A stretch of 64,000 nucleotides of DNA, taken from the NCBI GenBank assembly GCA_946551795.1, contig CAMNRF010000001.1:1-64000 (forward strand), in the 5' to 3' direction. The translations under genes and the position numbers were made by a program. Of the stretch, positions 58,556-64,000 are shown piece after piece. The stretch comes from an uncultured Oscillibacter sp. GTDB taxonomy: Bacteria > Bacillota > Clostridia > Oscillospirales > Oscillospiraceae. The notes beneath the pieces are model-generated. The model was given only the letters and a program-made list of their open reading frames with translations, was not told the origin of the DNA and made no database searches. Each line of letters opens with the position of its first letter. The stretch's first letter is position 1.

Positions 58556-58604
58556 TCATAAACCGCCCGCCTCGCTCATAGAATGGAGCGAGGTGAGGCG
58601 GTTT
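58556..58604 (+). promoter_or_regulatory. SigE-like promoter inside a hairpin covering the spoIIM SD
   Basis: TCATAAA (58556-58562), 14-bp spacer, CATAGAAT (58577-58584): close to SigE consensus and same spacing as at spoIIIAA. The -10 forms the loop of an 18-bp stem (58560-58577 with 58586-58604; one bulge, one wobble) whose 3' arm contains the SD GAGGTGAGG. Confidence 0.6.
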
Positions 58605-59238
58605 GAATTGGAAAAAACAAGGAAGGGATGGGCAGTCCGCTCCGCTGCCCCGCCTGGTGCTGCTGGCTCTGTGTTTCCTGGGCGGCGTGCTTTTGGGACA
58701 GGTCCTCTCCGGCCGGGTGCCGGACGCCACAGGAGAGGAGCTGGGCCGCTATCTGACGGATTACCTTCGCCTGGACGGCGGCACGGAGCGGACCGCCGCC
58801 GCGGCGCTGTCCGCCGCGGTGATCTACTTCCGCTATCCGCTGCTGGCCTTTCTGCTGGGCTTTACCTCGCTTGGGGTGCTGCTGCTGCCCTGTGTCACCA
58901 CGGCCTACGGTTTTTTTCTGTCTTTTTCTGTCTGCTGCTTCACCGCCGCCTTTGGGGCCGACGGCGTTTTGCTGGCCTTGGCGGTCTTCGGCCTGCGGTG
59001 CGCGGTAACGCTGCCCTGCTATCTTCTGCTGGCGGCCCCCGCCTGGGGGACCAGCGCGGCGCTGGCAAGTCTGTCCTTTGGAAAGGGCCGGCGGGCCGCG
59101 CCGGTAGTCTACGGACGGAGCTGCTGGGTCCGGTTTGGCGCCGTGATGGCCGCTTTGCTCATGGGAATGTGTGTGGATCTGTTTCTCTCGCCCTGGCTGC
59201 TCCGGCTGGTCCTGGAGCGGATTCTGGGCACTGTTTGA
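58603..59238 (+). CDS. spoIIM: stage II sporulation protein M
   Basis: A 211-residue membrane protein of the SpoIIM (DUF95-type) family with about five helices, part of the SpoIIDMP complex that remodels peptidoglycan during engulfment. The opening RLVLLALCFLGGVLLGQVLSGRV and the PLLAFLLGFTSLGVLLLPCVTTAYGFFLSFSVC block fit. In B. subtilis spoIIM lies near xerD (ripX), and xerD follows here by 33 bp, which supports the call. TTG at 58603 is used with GAGGTGAGG upstream; no nearby ATG exists in frame. Confidence 0.88.
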   Translation: MNWKKQGRDGQSAPLPRLVLLALCFLGGVLLGQVLSGRVPDATGEELGRYLTDYLRLDGGTERTAAAALSAAVIYFRYPLLAFLLGFTSLGVLLLPCVTTAYGFFLSFSVCCFTAAFGADGVLLALAVFGLRCAVTLPCYLLLAAPAWGTSAALASLSFGKGRRAAPVVYGRSCWVRFGAVMAALLMGMCVDLFLSPWLLRLVLERILGTV

Positions 59239-59271
59239 AATTTAAAGAGAGAGGGGGGTGTTTCTCCGGAC

Positions 59272-60153
59272 ATGGACGATGTGACACGGTATGGTACATA
59301 TTTAACTGAGGAGAAACGGGCCTCCCGGAACACCGTCACCTCCTACCTGCGGGACGTGAACCAGTTCGCGGACTATCTCCAAAACCACCAGGACTGCGGG
59401 CTCCGGCAGGCCGACGGCGAGATGGTGCAGGACTACATGGACTGGATGCTGGGCCACGGAAAGTCCGCCTCCTCTGTCACCCGCTTTCTGGCGTCGGTCA
59501 AATCCTTCTACAATTTCCTCCTGGCGGAGGGCTCAGTGGCCTCCAATCCGGCCAAGGGCCTGACCGCCGCCAGGACGGAGCGGAAATACCCGGAGATTCT
59601 GACCTCCCGGGAGGTGGAGCTGTTTCTGGACCAGCCCCAGTGCGTGGACGCCAAGGGCTTCCGGGATCATGCCATGCTGGAGCTCCTCTACGCCACCGGC
59701 ATCCGGGTCAGCGAGCTGATCTCCCTGAATCTGGACGACCTGAACCTCTCCGCCAGCTTCATCCGCTGCCGCAGCAAGGGGAAGGAGCGGATCATCCCCC
59801 TGTATCACGGCGCCGTCAAGGCGCTGCAGGACTATGTGAAAAACATCCGCCCCCAGCTGATTGCCGACAGCGGGGAGGAGGCCCTGTTTGTCAACATGAA
59901 CGGCGAGCGCATGAGCCGCCAGGGCTTTTGGAAGATCATCAAGAGCTACCAGGAGAAGGCGGGAATTGAGAAGGACATCACGCCCCACACCCTGCGCCAC
60001 TCCTTCGCGGTGCACCTCTTAGAGAACGGGGCGGACCTGCGGTCCATTCAGGAGATGCTGGGCCATGCGGACATCTCGTCCACCCAGATCTACACCCACG
60101 TGATCAAACGGCAGCTGAAGGACGTGTATCAGAAGGCGCATCCCAGGGCGTAG
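59272..60153 (+). CDS. xerD: tyrosine recombinase XerD
   Basis: A 293-residue site-specific recombinase resolving chromosome dimers at dif with XerC. The N-terminal SAM-like core-binding domain (~5-85) begins YGTYLTEEKRASRNTVTSYLRDVNQF. The catalytic domain has Arg in LYATGIRVSEL, Lys in SKGKERIIPL, H-x2-R in HTLRHSFAVHLL, the second His in MLGHADISSTQ and the nucleophile Tyr in IYTHV. The ATG at 59272 follows a G-rich stretch. The length is standard. Confidence 0.95.
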   Translation: MDDVTRYGTYLTEEKRASRNTVTSYLRDVNQFADYLQNHQDCGLRQADGEMVQDYMDWMLGHGKSASSVTRFLASVKSFYNFLLAEGSVASNPAKGLTAARTERKYPEILTSREVELFLDQPQCVDAKGFRDHAMLELLYATGIRVSELISLNLDDLNLSASFIRCRSKGKERIIPLYHGAVKALQDYVKNIRPQLIADSGEEALFVNMNGERMSRQGFWKIIKSYQEKAGIEKDITPHTLRHSFAVHLLENGADLRSIQEMLGHADISSTQIYTHVIKRQLKDVYQKAHPRA

Positions 60154-60154
60154 G

Positions 60155-60430
60155 TAAAGGGGGGACCAGTCCCCCCTTTAGATTCCCCCTCGTCTACCAG
60201 AGAAATGGGGGCGGACGAGGGTGCGGCCTTTCTACCGGTAGTACCTCCTGACACCAGTGAGGTCCGCTCACTGGTGTGTTCGCCCCTGGGGCGAACGGGT
60301 CAAGGTATTTTCGCCACGTACACGCCGCGGCGAAAATGATTTGAATTTCTTCTTTCGCCTTTGGCGAAAGAACCGGGGAAACGGAGTTTCCCCTGGACCC
60401 CTTTCCGGGCAGCACGGCGGAGCCGTGCTG
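60155..60430. repeat. array of seven perfect hairpins after xerD
   Basis: Perfect stems at 60155-60180 (11 bp, loop CCAG), 60251-60277 (10 bp), 60278-60296 (8 bp, loop CTG), 60307-60337 (9 bp), 60350-60372 (10 bp, loop TTT), 60375-60393 (8 bp, loop GGA) and 60410-60430 (9 bp, loop GGA). Most of the 276 bp is paired. No gene fits the interval 60154-60519. Confidence 0.8.
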
Positions 60431-60435
60431 TTTTT
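60410..60435 (+). terminator. intrinsic terminator, last hairpin of the array
   Basis: CAGCACGGC/GCCGTGCTG around GGA followed by TTTTT. It ends any transcript entering from xerD. Confidence 0.8.
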
Positions 60436-60519
60436 GTATGCTGGAAAAATTATTTCTGTTCGGGAAAACAAAACAGGGACCGGGAAACTCTAATAGACAA
60501 AGAGAGAGGAGGCGGTGCT

Positions 60520-60993
60520 TTGGATCGGGAGGAATTTGCCGGCAGGGTGGAGGCCGTCAAGGCGCGGCTGTACCGGGCCGCGTACCTGTACCTGGGCAGT
60601 GAGGCCGACGCCCTGGAGGCCGTGGACGAGGCGGTGTACCAGGCCCTGCGGAACCTCAAAAAGCTGCGGCAAGTGGAGTTTTTTGAGACCTGGATCACCC
60701 GCATCCTGATCAACGAGTGCCACCGGGAGCTGCGCCGCCGAAAGCGTCTGGCGGGGGAGGAGGCCCTGCCGGACACCGCCGGACCGGATCAGTACGACGC
60801 CCTGCCCCTGCGGGAGGCCGTCGCACGGCTGCCGGAGGAACTGCGGCAGGTGGTGGTCCTGCGGTTTTTTGCCGGGTACACCCAGGCGGAGACCGCCGCT
60901 GCCCTGGACATCCCCCAGGGGACCGCGGCCACCCGCCAGCGCAGGGCTCTGGCCCTGCTGCGGCTGGAGTTGGGAGAGGAGGAGTGCGTATGA
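60520..60993 (+). CDS. ECF-type RNA polymerase sigma factor
   Basis: A 157-residue sigma-70 family factor with region 2 (LYRAAYLYLGSEADALEAVDEAVYQALRNLKKL...FETWITRILINECHRELRR) and region 4 (RLPEELRQVVVLRFFAGYTQAETAAALDIPQGTAATRQRRAL). Region 3 is absent, as in ECF sigma factors. I chose TTG at 60520 with GAGGAGG 8 nt upstream. Its stop overlaps the next gene, a DUF4179 membrane protein that is the expected anti-sigma factor. The target promoter could not be identified. Confidence 0.9.
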   Translation: MDREEFAGRVEAVKARLYRAAYLYLGSEADALEAVDEAVYQALRNLKKLRQVEFFETWITRILINECHRELRRRKRLAGEEALPDTAGPDQYDALPLREAVARLPEELRQVVVLRFFAGYTQAETAAALDIPQGTAATRQRRALALLRLELGEEECV

Positions 60994-62360
60994 ACCGGAA
61001 CGCGGAGTATCAGTCCCTGCTGGCGGAGCTGGAGACCGTGCCCGATGGGCTGCAAAGCACAGTGCAGAGAGTGTATACAAGGAAAAAAACTTTACAGAAA
61101 AGGCGGCGCCTGATTCTGACTCCGATCCTGGGGATGGCCGCCTGCTTTGCGGCCTTTGTGTTGCTGGTGAACCTGTCCGTCCCCTTTGCCAGCGCCTGTG
61201 GGCGGGTACCCTGGCTGCGGGAGCTGGCCAAGGCCGTGGCCTTCTCGCCCTCCCTCTCCGCCGCCGTGGAGAACGAGTACGTCCAGCCCATCGGACAGAG
61301 CCAAACGGTGAACGGCATCACTGCCACGGTAGAGTATGTCATCGTAGACCAGAAGCAGCTGAATATTTTCTTCACCCTGAATTCCAGGGACTACGACAAT
61401 CTGTCTGCCGAAATGCCGGAGTTTTTGGAAACTCAGCAGTGCAGCGTGATAGGCGCCAACTTCCGTCAGCCGCCGGGAACATTGCTGCGCTATACTCTGG
61501 ACTACGTGGACCACGATGTGCCGGAGGAGCTGACTATGACCTTCGGCGTTACCACCTGGGAGGAACCCAATTACACAGAGAATATCCCGCCTTCCAATTC
61601 GATCTATGAAGATGATATGCTGGAGCCCCGGGAGGAGCCGGAGGCGGAGATCCTGGCGGAATTTACCTTCACCCTTCACATCAACCCTGATCTCACAGCC
61701 AAGGGAGAGATCGTGCCGGTAAACGCGGACTTTACCCTGGGTGGTCAGGCCCTGCGTGTTACCGATGTAGAGATCTATCCCACTCATGTGCGGGTAAACG
61801 TAGCCGCAGAGCCGGAAAACACCGCATGGCTGAAGGATCTGGAGTTCTATCTGGAGGACGAAGCAGGCACACAGTTTGAGCCCATCTCCAACGGCGTCTC
61901 TGGCACTGGGGAAGAGGATTCACCCATGATAATCTCCTACCGTTTGGAGAGCCCTTATTTCGCCGACTGTCAGCATCTGACCCTCCACATCACCGAGGCA
62001 CTATGGCTGGACAAGGACATGGAGCAGGTGAAAGTGGATCTGGAGAGGGGCCTTGCGGAGCGGCTTCCGGAGGATGTGACCCTCCAACGGGCGGAGCACC
62101 GGAAAGGCGGGTGGATTCTGATTTTCCTGGTGAAAGAGGAGGAGGGAAAGGGCCACCGAAGTCCTATGAGTATGACCTTCTATGACGAGGAGGGGAATGA
62201 GTTTTACGCGGCCAGCTCCGGATACTCCACCAATGACGAAACCGGAGTCGCGGAACAGATGCTGCCCCTGCCGGATTTCCACGGGGATATTGTCTGGCTC
62301 TGCCCAAATTACAGCCGGTGGACCAGGGAGGCAATTCCTGTGACCATCCCGGTCAAATGA
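60990..62360 (+). CDS. DUF4179 membrane protein, probable anti-sigma factor
   Basis: A 456-residue protein. A cytoplasmic N-terminal segment of ~45 residues (MNRNAEYQSLLAELETVPDGLQSTVQRVYTRKK) would hold the sigma factor, a single membrane helix spans ~47-66, and the rest is a DUF4179-type extracellular domain with beta-strands, as in many Firmicute ECF-linked membrane proteins. The start overlaps the sigma stop (4 bp). The signal sensed is unknown. Confidence 0.85.
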   Translation: MNRNAEYQSLLAELETVPDGLQSTVQRVYTRKKTLQKRRRLILTPILGMAACFAAFVLLVNLSVPFASACGRVPWLRELAKAVAFSPSLSAAVENEYVQPIGQSQTVNGITATVEYVIVDQKQLNIFFTLNSRDYDNLSAEMPEFLETQQCSVIGANFRQPPGTLLRYTLDYVDHDVPEELTMTFGVTTWEEPNYTENIPPSNSIYEDDMLEPREEPEAEILAEFTFTLHINPDLTAKGEIVPVNADFTLGGQALRVTDVEIYPTHVRVNVAAEPENTAWLKDLEFYLEDEAGTQFEPISNGVSGTGEEDSPMIISYRLESPYFADCQHLTLHITEALWLDKDMEQVKVDLERGLAERLPEDVTLQRAEHRKGGWILIFLVKEEEGKGHRSPMSMTFYDEEGNEFYAASSGYSTNDETGVAEQMLPLPDFHGDIVWLCPNYSRWTREAIPVTIPVK

Positions 62361-62362
62361 CG

Positions 62363-62392
62363 AAAAAGAGCGCCCGCCGGGCGCTCTTTTTT
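62363..62392 (+). terminator. intrinsic terminator after the sigma/anti-sigma pair
   Basis: AAAAAGAGCGCCC (62363-62375) pairs with GGGCGCTCTTTTT (62379-62391) and ends in T residues; the anti-sigma stop is just upstream. Confidence 0.92.
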
Positions 62393-62396
62393 ATGG

Positions 62397-62425
62397 TTGC
62401 GCTTTTTTCAAAAATTTGCTATACT
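62397..62425 (+). promoter_or_regulatory. SigmaA promoter of ruvC-ruvA-ruvB
   Basis: TTGCGC (62397-62402), 17-bp spacer, TATACT (62420-62425). The 24-bp imperfect inverted repeat around it (62417-62440) could be a regulator site. No SOS box consensus was seen. Confidence 0.65.
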
Positions 62426-62456
62426 ATTAAAGTATGCAATTTGAAAGGGGAGCGCC

Positions 62457-62966
62457 ATGCGCATCTTAGGCATTGACCCCGGTTTCGCCACCATCGGCTT
62501 CGGGCTGATCGAGGCGGAGCGGGCACAAGTCCACATGGTGACCTACGGCGCCATCACCACCCCGGCGGGACTGCCCCTCAGCCGCCGCCTGTACCAGATC
62601 AGCTGTGACGCCGAGGAGCTGATCGGCCAGCTGAAACCGGAAGTGATCTCCATCGAGGAGCTGTTCTTCAACACCAACATCACCACCGGCATCGCCGTGG
62701 CCCACGGGCGGGGGGTCCTCCTCTGCGCCGCGGAGCGGTGCGGCGTCCCCCTCTATGAGTACACCCCCTCCCAGGTGAAGCTGGCGGTAACGGGCTACGG
62801 CAAGGCGGAAAAGCGCCAGGTGATGGATATGACCCGGCGGCTTTTAAAATTGAAGGCGGTCCCCAGGCCGGACGACGCCGCGGACGCCCTGGCGCTGGCC
62901 CTTTGCCACGCAAGGAGCTTTACCTCGCGGCTTCCCCAGGAGGGAGCCGTGCGGGAGACCATTTGA
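62457..62966 (+). CDS. ruvC: crossover junction endodeoxyribonuclease RuvC
   Basis: A 169-residue Holliday junction resolvase. The acidic catalytic residues are D7 (ILGIDPGFATIGFG), the Glu of SIEELFF, and D-x2-D in RPDDAADALALAL. It acts on junctions held by RuvAB. The ATG at 62457 has GGGGAGCG upstream. It is first of ruvC-ruvA-(small gene)-ruvB. Confidence 0.97.
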   Translation: MRILGIDPGFATIGFGLIEAERAQVHMVTYGAITTPAGLPLSRRLYQISCDAEELIGQLKPEVISIEELFFNTNITTGIAVAHGRGVLLCAAERCGVPLYEYTPSQVKLAVTGYGKAEKRQVMDMTRRLLKLKAVPRPDDAADALALALCHARSFTSRLPQEGAVRETI

Positions 62967-62976
62967 GGAGGTCCCT

Positions 62977-63582
62977 ATGTTCTACTATCTCGACGGTACT
63001 GTGGCGGAGCTTCTGCCGTACCTCGCGGTCATCGACTGCGGCGGCGTGGGCTACGCCTGCAAGACCACCAACAACACCCTCTCTGCCCTGAAAAAGGGCC
63101 AGCGGGGGAGAGTCTATACCTATCTGAACGTGGGGGAGGACCTGTTCGACCTCTACGGCTTCGCCACCCAGAGCGAGCTCAACAGCTTCAAGCTGCTGAT
63201 CGGCGTCTCCGGCGTGGGGCCCAAGGCGGCCCTGGCGATCTTGTCTGTGGGGACGCCGGAGTCCCTGGCCATGGCCATCGTCACCGGGGACGAGAAGTCC
63301 CTGACCGCCGCCCCGGGGGTGGGGAAGAAGCTGGCCCAGCGCATCATTCTGGAGCTGAAAGACAAGATGGCCCGGGAGAGCGGCGGGAGCCTGGACTTCT
63401 CCAGCGGCCGGGGCGTGCCCGCTCCGGCGGTGTTTGCCAGCAAGGCCGCGGAGGCGGCCCAGGCCCTGGCGGTGCTGGGCTACTCCAGCCAGGAGGTCTC
63501 CGCCGCCCTGAAAGGCGTGGACATGGAGAACCTGCCTCTGGAGGAGATCATCCGCCAGAGCCTGAAAAAGATGCTGCGCTGA
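62977..63582 (+). CDS. ruvA: Holliday junction DNA helicase subunit RuvA
   Basis: A 201-residue junction-binding protein: OB fold (residues 1-64), two HhH motifs (LLIGVSGVGPKAALAILS and LTAAPGVGKKLAQRIILELKDK), and a C-terminal domain (EAAQALAVLGYSSQEVSAAL) that contacts RuvB. GAGGAGG precedes the ATG by 6 nt. It follows ruvC by 10 bp. Confidence 0.97.
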   Translation: MFYYLDGTVAELLPYLAVIDCGGVGYACKTTNNTLSALKKGQRGRVYTYLNVGEDLFDLYGFATQSELNSFKLLIGVSGVGPKAALAILSVGTPESLAMAIVTGDEKSLTAAPGVGKKLAQRIILELKDKMARESGGSLDFSSGRGVPAPAVFASKAAEAAQALAVLGYSSQEVSAALKGVDMENLPLEEIIRQSLKKMLR

Positions 63583-63622
63583 GGGCGGATCAGTGCCGCC
63601 GCGGCGGAGAGGGGGTCGTCCT

Positions 63623-63838
63623 TTGCGTTTTTCCGATTTGATCGGCTGGTGCTTTGTGGCCAGCATCTTCATGATGTGGCGGTTTTCCAAGTACAGCCGC
63701 ATCCTGATTCACAACAAGAGTCTGGAGCCGGAGGAGCAGGCCCGGTACCGGAAGAAGGCCCAGATGGCGCTGGGGGCGGCGGGGAGCTTCCTGGCCCTGA
63801 GTGTTCTCTGCATCATCCTGGCGGTCCTGTTCCAGTGA
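63623..63838 (+). CDS. small membrane protein between ruvA and ruvB
   Basis: A 71-residue protein with hydrophobic segments at ~5-20 and ~45-70 and a charged middle (HNKSLEPEEQARYRKKAQ). TTG at 63623 is chosen with GAGAGGGGG upstream; the frame is open 30 bp earlier. It is inserted in the ruvA-ruvB pair, where similar small membrane proteins are occasionally found in Clostridia. No family recognised. Confidence 0.55.
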   Translation: MRFSDLIGWCFVASIFMMWRFSKYSRILIHNKSLEPEEQARYRKKAQMALGAAGSFLALSVLCIILAVLFQ

Positions 63839-63863
63839 TCCGCGGTAAAGAGGAGGCGGCGTT

Positions 63864-64000
63864 TTGAGTATCGACTTTGGAAACGACATCTATGAGGAGC
63901 CTATCGTGGCCAAGACCTTCCTCCAGGAGGACGCGCAGGAGGGCTCTCTCCGGCCCAAGCTCCTGCGGGAGTACATCGGTCAGGAGAAGGCCAAGGAGAA
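63864..64000 (+). CDS. ruvB: Holliday junction DNA helicase subunit RuvB (5' part only)
   Basis: The first 45 codons of RuvB, cut by the window end. The sequence MSIDFGNDIYEEPIV...EGSLRPKLLREYIGQEKAKE is the conserved N-terminal entry into the AAA+ domain; the P-loop lies beyond. TTG at 63864 with GAGGAGGCGG upstream. RuvB drives branch migration with RuvA. Confidence 0.95.
   Translation, partial: MSIDFGNDIYEEPIVAKTFLQEDAQEGSLRPKLLREYIGQEKAKE

Overview
The window is about 64 kb of GC-rich chromosome from a spore-forming member of the Clostridia, most likely an Oscillospiraceae (Flavonifractor, Lawsonibacter or Oscillibacter-like) gut-type organism. The evidence is the whole spoIIIAA-AH operon, gerW, spoIIM, a PolC-type polymerase alongside DnaE, WhiA, HPr kinase, a T-box leader on tyrS, Gram-positive Shine-Dalgarno (SD) sequences, frequent TTG/GTG starts, and no outer-membrane functions. 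Nearly all of it is core chromosome. I see no prophage, IS element, CRISPR array or toxin system. The genus is an inference from gene content and base composition.

Layout. 1-10.4 kb: the end of polC, ferritin, a hotdog thioesterase, a potA-potB-potCD polyamine transporter, a membrane protein/PadR pair, an RluA-type pseudouridine synthase and small accessory enzymes. 10.5-20.9 kb: a housekeeping and sporulation run (M50 protease, scpA-scpB, DUF2953, gerW, D,D-carboxypeptidase, rluB, hprK, ROK glucokinase, murB, rapZ, yvcK). 21-26 kb: whiA and dnaE. 26-30.2 kb: accessory genes, including a DUF3048 lipoprotein, a cysteine-rich protein and an XRE regulator with a membrane partner. 30.3-35 kb: spoIIIAA-AH. 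35-48.4 kb: a Bacillus-like run asp23-nusB-xseA-xseB-ispA, then an OLE RNA with oapA, then dxs-tlyA-nadK-argR-recN and T-box-tyrS. 48.4-60.2 kb: dapA/asd facing a SpoIID/LytB protein, queA-tgt, yajC, spoIIM and xerD. 60.5-64 kb: an ECF sigma factor/DUF4179 pair and ruvC-ruvA-ruvB (ruvB cut by the window end).

How the parts fit. Sporulation genes are spread through the window, and SigE-like promoter elements can be read upstream of spoIIIAA and spoIIM. The isoprenoid genes ispA and dxs flank the OLE RNA/OapA module, the most unusual known element here. The least explained structures are intergenic: three arrays of short GC-rich hairpins, mostly with 3-nt loops (36.8-37.0, 44.7-44.8 and 60.15-60.43 kb), a 63-bp tandem unit at 36.56-36.65 kb, and three hairpins whose 3' arm contains the SD of the next gene (dacB-like, TIGR04086 protein, spoIIM). 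In spoIIM the SigE-like -10 lies in the hairpin loop.

Limits. No database search or folding program was run. Family names come from recognising motifs and gene order. Starts were chosen from SD position.
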